The position numbers were made by a program, and so were the translations under genes. From contig NZ_CP150207.1 of the NCBI RefSeq assembly GCF_037969765.1, positions 1,474,001 through 1,538,000 on the forward strand: a stretch of DNA of 64,000 nt. The letters are read 5' to 3'. The notes beneath the pieces are model-generated. The model ran no database searches. It saw only the letters and a program-made list of their open reading frames with translations, and was not told the origin of the DNA. Below are positions 35,112 to 44,098 of the stretch, one piece after another. How positions within the stretch are numbered: the stretch's first letter is position 1; each line of letters starts with the position of its first letter. Origin of the DNA: Paenibacillus sp. FSL W8-0186. GTDB taxonomy: Bacteria > Bacillota > Bacilli > Paenibacillales > Paenibacillaceae.

Positions 35112-35923
35112 GATCCCTTCTTTACATAATGATGTTGGCCTAGCCAATTCTCGGCAAGGGGGAGCCATTGCCGCACATGCTCATGATCGTCTGCGAGGCC
35201 GAGGCCGTGGCGCCCTTCCTCGAATATGTGCAGCTCAAAAGGAACTTTATGACGGGACAGGGCCCCCGCAAACAGCAGGCTGTTCTCGACAGGCACCACG
35301 CTGTCATCGGCCGTCATCCAGATGAAAGTAGGAGGAGTGTCGGCCGTAACACGCTGATCAGATGACCAGGCATCCAATAAATCCTTCGCAGGACTTGCTC
35401 CCAGAAATTTACGGCGGCTGCCTTCATGGGTATACGGTTCATGGAGCGAGATGACAGGATAGCAGAGCAGCAGCAGATTCGGCTTCACCGTTCCTGTAGT
35501 CGCAGCAATGGAAGCCAAGTGGCCTCCCGCAGAGGAACCGATCATCCCGACCTGGTCAGGGATCACATACCAATTTTTGGGCGCTTCTCGCACCCATTTG
35601 AGGGCATCCTCCACATCCTTGATCAGGTCAGTGAACTCGAAATCACCTACCTGATAATGCAGCACGCCAGCATGAATTCCCAGGCTGTTTAGCCAGCGGG
35701 CGATGGGCTCCCCTTCATGTTGAGCGAGATGGGTATAACCGCCGCCAGGCAGCACAAGAACGAAAGGACGGGCTTTACCGCCATCCTCAGCCTTGCTGCG
35801 TTCATCGGTGTCTTCTTCCTCGTTAGCCTCTGTGACAGGATAGAGAAAGAGGAGGGAGGTTTCCGCCGGAAACTTCCCTTCCTCTTTCGTTAAATGCTCG
35901 TTGCTTGCACAAACCAATAACAT
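35108..35923 (-). CDS. Alpha/beta hydrolase, probable pectic acetylesterase
   Basis: This 271-residue cytoplasmic alpha/beta hydrolase resembles bacterial acetyl-xylan and feruloyl esterase-like proteins. The oxyanion region is VLPGGGYTHL near residue 56. The nucleophile elbow is GSSAGGHLAS, with Ser near 130. The acid and base are likely in MTADDSVV and GRHGLG near 220 and 245. A charged stretch of about 25 residues (EANEEEDTDERSKAEDGG) is inserted after the first strand. In the operon it lies between uxaC and the CE12 esterase, which points to deacetylation of galacturonate oligomers. The exact ester is not known. Confidence 0.8.
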   Translation of the reverse strand: MLLVCASNEHLTKEEGKFPAETSLLFLYPVTEANEEEDTDERSKAEDGGKARPFVLVLPGGGYTHLAQHEGEPIARWLNSLGIHAGVLHYQVGDFEFTDLIKDVEDALKWVREAPKNWYVIPDQVGMIGSSAGGHLASIAATTGTVKPNLLLLCYPVISLHEPYTHEGSRRKFLGASPAKDLLDAWSSDQRVTADTPPTFIWMTADDSVVPVENSLLFAGALSRHKVPFELHIFEEGRHGLGLADDHEHVRQWLPLAENWLGQHHYVKKGS

Positions 35924-35937
35924 GAGCGCCGTCTCCT

Positions 35938-37338
35938 TTACTTGGCAGAACTGAAGCCAAAATAGTTGGCTGCATTGTTATAGGAAATGTCCTCAACCAG
36001 CTTTCCGAGCAGGGCAGCATCATTTGGCGCTTCTCCGCGCTCCACCCATTCGCCGATCAACTCGCACAACACGCGGCGGAAATATTCGTGGCGGGTGTAG
36101 GACAGAAAGCTGCGCGAATCGGTCAGCATCCCGACGAAATTGGCCAATACGCTATTATCGGCAAACATCGTGAGCTGATGGCGCATTCCGCTGCGGGTAT
36201 CATTGTACCACCAGCCCGATCCCAGCTGCAGCTTGCCTGGCGTATCCTTCTGATAGCAGCCCATCAAAGCCAGGATCGCCGGATAGTCGTTCGGATTCAA
36301 GGAGTACAGAATCGTCTTCGGCAGTCCTTGCGTACTCTCTGCGCGATCCAGCAATTGCGAGAGCGATACGGTGAGCGACAGGTCGTTGATGCCGTCGTAG
36401 CCGGTATCAGGACCCAGCTTGTTGAACATCGGCGTGTTGTTGTTTCGGTAAGCGTGGATGTGAAGCTGCATCGTCCAATTCATTTCATGGTACATGCCGA
36501 TCAATGCGGACAGAAGCTCAGTGCGATAAATGGTTATTTCTTCTTTGGACAGATCATCCCCGGCCAGCCTTTTGGCAAAAATCCGCTCCACGTCGCCCGC
36601 TTCTCCGGCTTGATAACGAAGCACGTCTAGGGCATGATCCGACAGGCGGCAGCCGTGCTCATGGAAAAACAGCACGCGATTCTTGAGCGCATTCACCAAG
36701 TCTGTATACGAAGCGACCGCTGTTCCGGCTGCCTGCTCCAGACGTCCAATCCAGTCCTTGAAGCCCGGGGCGTCAATGTTGAGCGCCTTGTCCGGACGGA
36801 AGGTCGGGAACACCTGGAAGTCTTGCTCCTCTTTGCTCAGGGCTTGATGGTACTCCAGGGAATCAACGGGGTCATCCGTCGTACAAATGATTTTCACTTT
36901 GGAAGCCTTAATGAGGCTGCGGCGCCGGAAGTCCGGGGAAGCAAGCTTCTCGTTCGCTTTCTCCCAAATTCGCGGTGCGGATTGTTCGTTTAACAGCTCA
37001 TCGATGCCGAAAAACCGGCGCAGCTCCAGATGGGTCCAGCTAAACAGCGGGTTGCCGATCGTTTTCGGAACGGTTCTTGCCCAAGCGAGAAACTTATCGT
37101 AGTCCGATGCGTCTCCGGTAATGTGGGACTCGGGGACGCCGTTGGCGCGCATCAGGCGCCATTTGTAGTGATCCCCGTAGAGCCACGCCTCGGTAATATT
37201 CTTGAAATTCTTATTCTCATAGATTTCCTTCGGATCAAGATGGCAATGATAGTCGATGATCGGCATATTGTCGGCGTAGTCATGGAACAGCGACTCGGCC
37301 ATATCTGTCGTTAACAGGAAGTTGTCATTTAGAAACAT
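35938..37338 (-). CDS. uxaC: Glucuronate/galacturonate isomerase
   Basis: This 466-residue cytoplasmic enzyme interconverts D-galacturonate and D-tagaturonate (and glucuronate and fructuronate). Its length is the usual one for UxaC. Family segments include IIDYHCHLDPKEI near residue 26 (metal-binding His pair), WTHLELRRFFGI, TTDDPVDSLEYH and RNNNTPMFNKLGPDTGYD. It is the amidohydrolase-like first enzyme of the isomerase route for pectin-derived galacturonate. The ATG at 37338 follows AAAGGAG; the frame is open 20 codons further but without similarity. It is the third gene of the operon after uxaB and uxaA. Confidence 0.95.
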   Translation of the reverse strand: MFLNDNFLLTTDMAESLFHDYADNMPIIDYHCHLDPKEIYENKNFKNITEAWLYGDHYKWRLMRANGVPESHITGDASDYDKFLAWARTVPKTIGNPLFSWTHLELRRFFGIDELLNEQSAPRIWEKANEKLASPDFRRRSLIKASKVKIICTTDDPVDSLEYHQALSKEEQDFQVFPTFRPDKALNIDAPGFKDWIGRLEQAAGTAVASYTDLVNALKNRVLFFHEHGCRLSDHALDVLRYQAGEAGDVERIFAKRLAGDDLSKEEITIYRTELLSALIGMYHEMNWTMQLHIHAYRNNNTPMFNKLGPDTGYDGINDLSLTVSLSQLLDRAESTQGLPKTILYSLNPNDYPAILALMGCYQKDTPGKLQLGSGWWYNDTRSGMRHQLTMFADNSVLANFVGMLTDSRSFLSYTRHEYFRRVLCELIGEWVERGEAPNDAALLGKLVEDISYNNAANYFGFSSAK

Positions 37339-37384
37339 ACCGCTTGGCTCCTTTATGGTTATTCGAGATATCCTATAAGTCCAA

Positions 37385-38881
37385 TTACAGCGTGACACCG
37401 GTCTTGAAGATCGCCAGCTCGCGAACTTCGTTCTGTTCGTTGCGGGTTGGCTGGCCGCTGGCTACGGCGATCACATAATCGATGAATTCCTCCAGAACTT
37501 GTTCCATCGGCGTGTCGAGCAGCGGGCCGGCGTTGAAATCCATCCAATGTTTTTTGTTATTGTAAATGTCGTTGTTGGTGGCGATTTTTACCGTCGGTAC
37601 GAAGCTGCCGAACGGTGTTCCCCGGCCCGTCGTAAACAGAACGAGCTGACAATCGGAAGCGGCAAGCGCAGAGGAGGCGACAAGGTCGTTGCCTGGCGCC
37701 TGCAGGAGGCTAAGCCCCTTCTTGCGCAGCTTCTCGCCATACTGCAGCACATCGACGACCGGAGCGGTTCCGGCTTTTTGCGTACAGCCAAGCGATTTGT
37801 CCTCCAGCGTGCTGATCCCGCCGGCTTTGTTGCCCGGGGAAGGATTCTCGTAGACCGATTCCCCATGGGACAGGAAGTACTGCTTGAAGTCATTGATCAA
37901 ATGCACGATGTCCTCAAAAACTTCCTTGTTCTCTGCACGGGCCATCAGCATTTTCTCTGCGCCGAACATTTCGGGCACTTCCGTTAATACGGAGGTTCCG
38001 CCCTGGGAGATCAGGAAGTCCGAGAACGCGCCGAGCAGCGGATTCGCCGTAATGCCGGAGAAGCCATCGGAGCCTCCGCATTTCAGGCCAACGTTGAGCT
38101 CAGAGAGCGGTACAGGCTCGCGGCGGTCATTTTGCGCTGCAATATAAAGCTCCTCCAGCAGCTGCAAGCCGGCCTCCACTTCATTTCCGACCTCCTGGGC
38201 AACGAGGAACTTGACGCGTTCTTCGTCATAGTCGCCCAGTATGCTGCGGAATTCAGACACGATGTTGTTCTCACAGCCCAGGCCAAAGACGAGTACGCCG
38301 CCGGCGTTCGGATGATAGACCGCATCCGCCAGAATGCTGCGCGTCATACGGTGATCGTCTCCGAGCTGGGAGCAGCCGTAGGGATGCTTCAGCACGGTAA
38401 TATTATCAAAGGTACCGAGATCAGGATGGATTGCCTTGAATTCCTTAATCATCAGCTCGGCAACCCCGTTGACGCAGCCAACCGTAGGAACGATGAACAG
38501 GTCGTTGCGGATGCCGACTTTGCCGTTCTTGCGGCGGTAGCCCTGGAAGGTCAGATCGCGTTTTGGATGCGTCACCGGATGGAGATCCGGAACATATTCG
38601 TATTCCTCTTCGCCCTCCAGATTTGTCGCCAAATTATGCGTATGCACCCATCCGCCGCGCTGGATCGCGGACGTGGCGTGACCGATCGGGTAGCCGTATT
38701 TAGTCACTACATCGTTAGGCTCGAAGCTGGTTAAAGCGATTTTATGGCCTTGTGGAATATCCTCGAGTGCTGTTAACACCTGATTATCGAAATTCAGCTC
38801 TTCCCCTGCGCTGATCGGCCTTAAGGCCACAGCAACGGTATCGCGGGGGTTCATTTTCGTTAGTCTTTGCATCCTCATCAT
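37385..38881 (-). CDS. uxaA: Altronate dehydratase
   Basis: This 498-residue cytoplasmic enzyme dehydrates D-altronate to 2-keto-3-deoxy-D-gluconate. The N-terminal SAF-type domain (residues about 10-85) includes PRDTVAVALRPISAGEEL and IPQGHKIAL. The large UxaA domain follows with GYRRKNGKVGIRNDL, YGCSQLGDDHRMTR and LKCGGSDGFSGITANP, the latter two typical of the iron-dependent catalytic core. AGGAGAG precedes the ATG at 38881, only five bases after the uxaB stop. It works directly after UxaB in the galacturonate route. The next steps (KdgK, KdgA) are not encoded in the window. Confidence 0.96.
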   Translation of the reverse strand: MMRMQRLTKMNPRDTVAVALRPISAGEELNFDNQVLTALEDIPQGHKIALTSFEPNDVVTKYGYPIGHATSAIQRGGWVHTHNLATNLEGEEEYEYVPDLHPVTHPKRDLTFQGYRRKNGKVGIRNDLFIVPTVGCVNGVAELMIKEFKAIHPDLGTFDNITVLKHPYGCSQLGDDHRMTRSILADAVYHPNAGGVLVFGLGCENNIVSEFRSILGDYDEERVKFLVAQEVGNEVEAGLQLLEELYIAAQNDRREPVPLSELNVGLKCGGSDGFSGITANPLLGAFSDFLISQGGTSVLTEVPEMFGAEKMLMARAENKEVFEDIVHLINDFKQYFLSHGESVYENPSPGNKAGGISTLEDKSLGCTQKAGTAPVVDVLQYGEKLRKKGLSLLQAPGNDLVASSALAASDCQLVLFTTGRGTPFGSFVPTVKIATNNDIYNNKKHWMDFNAGPLLDTPMEQVLEEFIDYVIAVASGQPTRNEQNEVRELAIFKTGVTL

Positions 38882-38886
38882 CTCTC

Positions 38887-40299
38887 CTAAATCAATTGTT
38901 GTAGAGCAGCGCGGCTTCCAGACGATTCTAGCTGCTGCAAATACCCTTCAATCGCTTGCACTAAATTTGGAACCTTGGTCAAATCTTCGCCCCATAAGCT
39001 CTCGTCTTGAAGAATCGTGACTGCAGCCGATTCTGGACGGCTCCAAGCCTGGTCAAAGACGGCAATGACCTCAGCGCCGTCCTGGCGCTCGATCTTGTCG
39101 CCGCGGTAGCTGAACAGCAAAGCGGCAAAGGCGAGGGTAGTGAACTTTGGAAGCTCGCCTTTTTCCCGCTGATAACGAAGCAGGACAGGCAATAATCTTG
39201 TTTTGAATTTTGAAATGCTATTTAACGAAATCGAAGTCAATTCGTGACGGATGAACGGGTTTTTGAAGCGCTCCTGCACGGCTTCTGCGTAAGATTGCAA
39301 TTCTTCCTTCGGCAGATCAAGCATCGGAATCAGCTCGTCCTCGATCAATTTCTTCACGAAAACGGAGTAAGCAGCGTCGTTCATAACGTCTTCTACCGTT
39401 TCCAGCCCGGCTAACAAGGCCAGCGGAACCATTGCGGTATGCGGTCCGTTCAGCAGGTGAACCTTACGCTCCCGGTAAGGGGTCATGTCATCGGTGACCA
39501 CCACGTTCAGCCCCGCTTTGGCCAGAGGCAGGCGCTCGGACAGTGAAGCTGGACCTTCAATGACCCAGAACAGGAACGGCTCGGCCGTAACCATCAAATG
39601 ATCTTGATAGCCCAGTTCCTCCGCAAGAGCTTGCGCTTTGTCGCGCGGGTAGCCTGGCACGATGCGGTCAACTAAGCTGCAGCAGAACGTATTCTCCCGC
39701 TCAAGCCACTGTATGAACGCATCTCCCAGCTGCCAATCGTTAGCGTATTGCAGCACGATTTCCTTCAGCTTCTCACCGTTGCGGTCAATCAGTTCACAAG
39801 GGATAATGGTGAAGCCTTTTTTGCCCAGCTCAAAACGTTTATGCAGCAGAGCCGTTAATTTCCCGGGAAAACTCTTCGGCGGAGCGTCGGCAAGCCGGTC
39901 TTCCGGACGGTAGGCAATTCCCGCTTCCGTCGTGTTGGAGGTAATGAACTCCAGCTCGTCGTTTTCCGCCAAGGCCAGGTAGCTCTCGTAATCGGAATAA
40001 GGATTGATGACGCGGCTGACGCTGGTAATAATCTCGTGGTCATTGACCGTTTGCTGCTGCATGATGCCGTTTAGCAGCACAGTGTACAGATAGTCCTGCT
40101 TCGCCAGCATATCGCCTAGGCCCTGCTCAATCGGCTGAACGAGTACGGCGCTGCCTTGGAACAAGCCCTTCTTGTTCATTTGCTGCAGCTGCCAGTCCAC
40201 GAAGGCGCGCATGAAGTTGCCTTCGCCGAATTGAATCATTTTTTCCGGATATGTGGGCAGGTCAGGAAAGGTGGTTCTGGAAAGTGGTCTTAGAGTCAT
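38887..40299 (-). CDS. uxaB: Tagaturonate reductase
   Basis: This 470-residue NAD-dependent enzyme of the mannitol dehydrogenase family reduces D-tagaturonate to D-altronate. The N-terminal Rossmann motif is IQFGEGNFMRAFVDWQLQQ near residue 22. The C-terminal domain includes the conserved LNGPHTAMVPLALLAG region with catalytic Lys and His. UxaB is told from fructuronate reductase (UxuB) by its company with uxaA and uxaC and by the GEGNF motif. The ATG at 40299 lies 13 bases behind AAAGGAG, which is rather far. It is the first gene of the six-gene pectin operon, preceded by the operator-like palindrome at 40325-40350. Confidence 0.92.
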   Translation of the reverse strand: MTLRPLSRTTFPDLPTYPEKMIQFGEGNFMRAFVDWQLQQMNKKGLFQGSAVLVQPIEQGLGDMLAKQDYLYTVLLNGIMQQQTVNDHEIITSVSRVINPYSDYESYLALAENDELEFITSNTTEAGIAYRPEDRLADAPPKSFPGKLTALLHKRFELGKKGFTIIPCELIDRNGEKLKEIVLQYANDWQLGDAFIQWLERENTFCCSLVDRIVPGYPRDKAQALAEELGYQDHLMVTAEPFLFWVIEGPASLSERLPLAKAGLNVVVTDDMTPYRERKVHLLNGPHTAMVPLALLAGLETVEDVMNDAAYSVFVKKLIEDELIPMLDLPKEELQSYAEAVQERFKNPFIRHELTSISLNSISKFKTRLLPVLLRYQREKGELPKFTTLAFAALLFSYRGDKIERQDGAEVIAVFDQAWSRPESAAVTILQDESLWGEDLTKVPNLVQAIEGYLQQLESSGSRAALQQLI

Positions 40300-40324
40300 A
40301 ATGGATCGCTGTCTCCTTTTGTGA

Positions 40325-40350
40325 TTAACGTCATAATGCACACGTTAACA
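40325..40350. promoter_or_regulatory. Candidate LacI-family operator upstream of uxaB
   Basis: TTAACGT and ACGTTAA form an inverted repeat with a 10-base centre. The right part, TGCACACGTTAACA (40337-40350), matches the cre consensus at 12 of 14 positions, and its first ten bases recur exactly at 41523-41531 in front of the LacI gene. It sits between the uxaB start and the upstream terminator, where the promoter must be. Confidence 0.55.
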
Positions 40351-40359
40351 ATTTTATTT

Positions 40360-40385
40360 AAAAAAAAGAGTAATCTCTTTTTTTT
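40360..40385 (-). terminator. AT-rich hairpin after the LacI gene
   Basis: AAAAAAAAGAG and CTCTTTTTTTT form an 11-bp stem with a 4-base loop. On the minus strand it follows the LacI stop by 57 bases and ends in eight T residues. The weak base pairing makes it a modest terminator. Confidence 0.5.
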
Positions 40386-40441
40386 AAGAATAAATATGTG
40401 AAGATTAGCTGCCTTAGACTTAAAAGGCTTAAATCAGAGGC

Positions 40442-41437
40442 TTAAATTGTAGCTACCGTTTGCCGGACCATTAACGCCGTCTTGACGAATAATTGCTCCG
40501 GATTGCTGTCCGGCTGCTGCATCAACTCGATCAGTTTCTTGGTTCCTAATTCGCTAATATCGGCAATCGGCCGCCGAACGGTCGTTAGGGCAGGGTTCGT
40601 GTAGCGGGCGAAGACGATGTCGTCGAATCCGATGATCGACAGCTGGGACGGAATGGGGATTCCTTCAGCAAAGCAAGCGTTCATCGCACCGATCGCCATA
40701 TCATCATTGCTGCAAAATACGAGCGTAGGCGGATCAGGCAGGACCAACAAGCGGGACATCGCCATGTAGCCGCTCTCAATGCTGTAATCGCCGCTTGCGA
40801 AATAATCCGAAACGAGCGGAAGGCCATGCTCCATCATGCTGTCCAGGAAACCCTGCTTGCGTTCCGTGGAGGATTTGAAGCCCGTCTTGCCTTCGATCAT
40901 TGCCAGCTTGCGATGGCCTTGGGAAATCGCATGATCGATCGCTTCCTTGACGCCTTCGCGATCGTTCGCGATGACGTTCATGATGCTTGGATCCTCCAGC
41001 TGCCGATTCAGGACGACCAGGGGGATGCCCATCTTCTTGACGTGATAGATGAAGGCGTTGTCCGCATCGCTCTGGCTCATCACGAGAATGCCATCAAAGC
41101 GCTGGGGAATGATATTGTCCAGATTGTGAATACTGTCGATTCCGTTCACGGACAGGTTGTAGTTCTCGTCCAGAACATGGTTGATTCCCTTGATCACTTC
41201 TACGAGAAAGCTGGCCGAGGTTCCTTGGTCGATACTGGAGAAGAAGAGGCCGATCGTATAAGACTTCTTCATTACCAGGCTCTTGGCGTTGTAGTTCGGC
41301 ACGTAATTCAGTTCCGCGGCGATCCTCTCGATACGCTCCCGGGTCTCTTTCTTGATCAGCGGGTTGCCGTTGAGCGCCCGGGAGACGGTCGTATGGGATA
41401 CGCCGGCTACCCGGGCAATATCTTTAATCGTTATCAT
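40442..41437 (-). CDS. LacI-family transcriptional repressor, probable regulator of galacturonate genes
   Basis: This 331-residue repressor begins MITIKDIARVAGVSHTTVSR, the standard LacI helix-turn-helix, with hinge NYNAKSLVMKK near residue 55. A type 1 periplasmic-binding-like effector domain follows (YTIGLFFSS, FDGILVMSQ, IIGFDDIVFARYTNPALTTVRRP). It lies immediately upstream of uxaB in the same direction. In B. subtilis the LacI-type ExuR represses hexuronate genes, so control of the uxa operon by tagaturonate or a related ligand is a fair inference. Shared motifs at 40325-40350 and 41522-41531 could be its operators, implying autoregulation. Confidence 0.92.
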   Translation of the reverse strand: MITIKDIARVAGVSHTTVSRALNGNPLIKKETRERIERIAAELNYVPNYNAKSLVMKKSYTIGLFFSSIDQGTSASFLVEVIKGINHVLDENYNLSVNGIDSIHNLDNIIPQRFDGILVMSQSDADNAFIYHVKKMGIPLVVLNRQLEDPSIMNVIANDREGVKEAIDHAISQGHRKLAMIEGKTGFKSSTERKQGFLDSMMEHGLPLVSDYFASGDYSIESGYMAMSRLLVLPDPPTLVFCSNDDMAIGAMNACFAEGIPIPSQLSIIGFDDIVFARYTNPALTTVRRPIADISELGTKKLIELMQQPDSNPEQLFVKTALMVRQTVATI

Positions 41438-41467
41438 AAAACCTCACTATTGTTGAATCCTTGTTAT

Positions 41468-41531
41468 TGTTAACGATTTCATTGTATATTCCCACGCCAT
41501 ATAAATCAAGTGTTTTATGTTATGCACACGT
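41468..41531. promoter_or_regulatory. Control region of the LacI gene: cre-like site and shared TGCACACGT motif
   Basis: TGTTAACGATTTCA (41468-41481) matches the cre consensus at 13 of 14 positions. ATGCACACGT (41522-41531) repeats exactly the core found upstream of uxaB (40336-40345). The two sites suggest combined carbon-catabolite and specific control. Confidence 0.5.
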
Positions 41532-41547
41532 GAATAATTTGCATGGG

Positions 41548-43896
41548 TTACATCGGCTCATCCAATCCTGAATTCGGCTTCTTGGCCGCGGCATGGCCAT
41601 CGCGATATTGCCCAGGCGTCATGCCTTCCTGCTTCCGGAATGACCGGATGAAGTTCTGAGAATTGTTATACCTGAGCTTGGCGGCGATATCTTTAATCGG
41701 CATATCCGTTTCTTGAAGCCATTTCTTGGCCATTTTGAACCGGTACATCGTCAGATATTCGCTGAAATTGTACTGCGTCTCCTTGCGGAAAATGCTGCTG
41801 ATATAGTTGGCGTTATAATGGAGCCTGGATGCGCACTCTTCAAGAGTAAGGTCCGTATCGTAATAATGCTGCACCAAATCGATGATTTTCTCGGAAATAT
41901 TATGGTATTGGGCATTTTGCCTGCTGTTGAATATTTTGATCATCGGATGGATAACTACGCTCCAGAACCAGTCCTCGATTTCCGCGACAGTGTGCAGTTC
42001 CAGCATCTCTTCAAACAAGGAGCCGTTCGCATGGTAAATCTGATTCAGGCTGATTCCCGACTCCTGCATCATAATTAGCAGATTATTCAATAGCCGGGTT
42101 AGCGGAATTTGATATTCCTGCGGCGTAAGCTCCAGTGTAAAGATCGATTTGAACAACTGCCGTACCAGTTCCTTCGCTTTATCCGTTTCCGCCAGCTTGA
42201 TGGCGTCCATCAAGTCGTTTTCCTTGTGCGTCGGGTAGTTTAAGTTCAAATAATGCTTACCCGAGTTGATGTTCTCATATTGAATGATCACGCCTTTGCC
42301 CAGCTTGATCCGATGCTTCAACGCTTCCAGGCTCTCCCGGTAAGCGGTCGAGATTTTGTGCACAGAGTGGAAGGGCAGACTCAGGCCAATGCTGACCTGC
42401 AGCTTCAAATAGCTGTTGATTTCCTGCTGCAGCTTCTCCGTGAGCGAATACAGCGTCTGGTGGAACGAACCTTCGTCCGGGTCGGTGCTGCCGATCAAGG
42501 TGACCACTGTCTGGTCAATCATGACTGGGGCAAGCCGCTGGTCGGAAGGCACCAGCTCCTCAATCATATTGTGCGCAGCGAACAGCAAGAGGTTCAGGTC
42601 CTGCTTCTCATAGGCAGAGTCATCGCAGAAATCGATCGACAAGGTAAATACGGCCATCGTTTTCCACGCTTCGACCTGGGTAAGGTAACCGAACTGTTCG
42701 AGCTCCTCGGCAAGCTCCCTCTTTTTCAGATGCCCGTTGAACGCCTTGATCAGGAAAAAAGTACGCACCTGCTGAATATGCTGGCGGACTTCCTTCTCCA
42801 GCTGCGATTTGGACTGGAAGAGATGCTGAACATGTTCCCCGATCACTTGAAACTCGTTGGCATGTTTGGATTTGATGTCTGATTTGCGCTGTCCCATCTG
42901 GTTAAGCAGTCTCTCGATTGGCGAATACATGCGGCGTGAGCCGAGCCAGGCAATCGAGATAGATAACAGAAGCATAAATAAACAGACGTACAGCGTGTAC
43001 GTGCCGATTTTGCCCGATTCTTTGGTCATGCTCTCGATGGAGGTTACCGACAGGTAAACCCAGCCGTTCATTTGTGATTTCAAGTAGGTAACGGCATAAT
43101 CCTTTTTATCGATGAGCGTTTTGAATTGTCCTGAGAGCGCAGGGGAGTCAGCGATCGTGGAGATTTCGTTGAATCCGCTTTCACTTACAGGTTTGCCAAT
43201 CATTGAATTATCTGGATGGAGAAGAATGCGGTTATGTTCATCCACAATCATGATGCTGTCGAAAGGCTGGATTTCTGAGTTGATAAAGTCTTTCAGGCTG
43301 CAGGCAGGGATGTTAGCCATCGCTAAGCCGTATTTATGCAGCTTGGAAGTCGGAAGCCTTTTGATCAGGCTAATATTGTAATCGCAGTTTGTGACATTCA
43401 AGCTTTCCTCGCTAAAAAACCAGGCGGAGGGGGTCATCACCCAAGACGTATTATCTGAAGTGTTGATCAGATTAGCGAGCTGTTCATAATTTTTGTATTG
43501 ATCCAGGCGGTACAAGCCGGAATTTTTGATCATCCAGTTTTTGCGCTGATTAATCAGCACGACATCCTGGAGCTTTGTATCAAAGGACTGCATGTTGCGG
43601 ATCTCGTTCCTTAGATCGTTATACAAAATGAAATCGCTCTCATTTAGCGGGTTGTCAAGCGCCCTTTTTAATACGCTGGAGTTGACGACTTGATTTAAAG
43701 TTTGATTGACTGTTGCTAATTTATGCTCTACATTTGAATTGATTTGCAGGATCAGTTCCATTTTACTCTTGTTCACATTTTTCTGAATCTCGTTGGAAGA
43801 TGTCAAATATGAAAATGAACCGATGAACAACACGGGAAGCGTACTGATCACAAAGGCGAAAAGCATCAGCTTACTCAAGAAACTAAGTGGTCTCAC
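41548..43896 (-). CDS. Transmembrane AraC-family regulator with extracellular Cache-like sensor
   Basis: This is a 782-residue membrane-bound one-component regulator. An N-terminal helix (SKLMLFAFVISTLPVLFIG) is followed by an extracellular sensor of about 260 residues, a second helix (LYVCLFMLLLSISIAWLG) near residue 300, a HAMP-like linker, a long cytoplasmic middle region and two AraC helix-turn-helix motifs at the C-terminus (LTLEECASRLHYNANYIS, IKDIAAKLRYNNSQNF). It lacks both kinase and receiver domains. The frame opens at 43980, but the GTG at 43896 has AGAGGTG eight bases upstream and starts just before the first helix. It diverges from the binding-protein gene at 44099 and probably activates the pectic-oligosaccharide import and hydrolase operon. 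Confidence 0.9.
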   Translation of the reverse strand: MRPLSFLSKLMLFAFVISTLPVLFIGSFSYLTSSNEIQKNVNKSKMELILQINSNVEHKLATVNQTLNQVVNSSVLKRALDNPLNESDFILYNDLRNEIRNMQSFDTKLQDVVLINQRKNWMIKNSGLYRLDQYKNYEQLANLINTSDNTSWVMTPSAWFFSEESLNVTNCDYNISLIKRLPTSKLHKYGLAMANIPACSLKDFINSEIQPFDSIMIVDEHNRILLHPDNSMIGKPVSESGFNEISTIADSPALSGQFKTLIDKKDYAVTYLKSQMNGWVYLSVTSIESMTKESGKIGTYTLYVCLFMLLLSISIAWLGSRRMYSPIERLLNQMGQRKSDIKSKHANEFQVIGEHVQHLFQSKSQLEKEVRQHIQQVRTFFLIKAFNGHLKKRELAEELEQFGYLTQVEAWKTMAVFTLSIDFCDDSAYEKQDLNLLLFAAHNMIEELVPSDQRLAPVMIDQTVVTLIGSTDPDEGSFHQTLYSLTEKLQQEINSYLKLQVSIGLSLPFHSVHKISTAYRESLEALKHRIKLGKGVIIQYENINSGKHYLNLNYPTHKENDLMDAIKLAETDKAKELVRQLFKSIFTLELTPQEYQIPLTRLLNNLLIMMQESGISLNQIYHANGSLFEEMLELHTVAEIEDWFWSVVIHPMIKIFNSRQNAQYHNISEKIIDLVQHYYDTDLTLEECASRLHYNANYISSIFRKETQYNFSEYLTMYRFKMAKKWLQETDMPIKDIAAKLRYNNSQNFIRSFRKQEGMTPGQYRDGHAAAKKPNSGLDEPM

Positions 43897-44098
43897 AGAA
43901 CTTGCACCTCTGCTCGTGTAGAAGTAGTCAGTATAACCTGCATTTTGATGAATAATAACAATAATCATCTCATAACGCAATAATCATTTCCTCTAATTAT
44001 GGCTATAAAATTGGAAAAATTAAAGTATTAGGATTTATTGTATATTTTTTCAAGATGAGCAGGAAGACAAATTTTACATTTTTTTAGGGGGAACTGGA

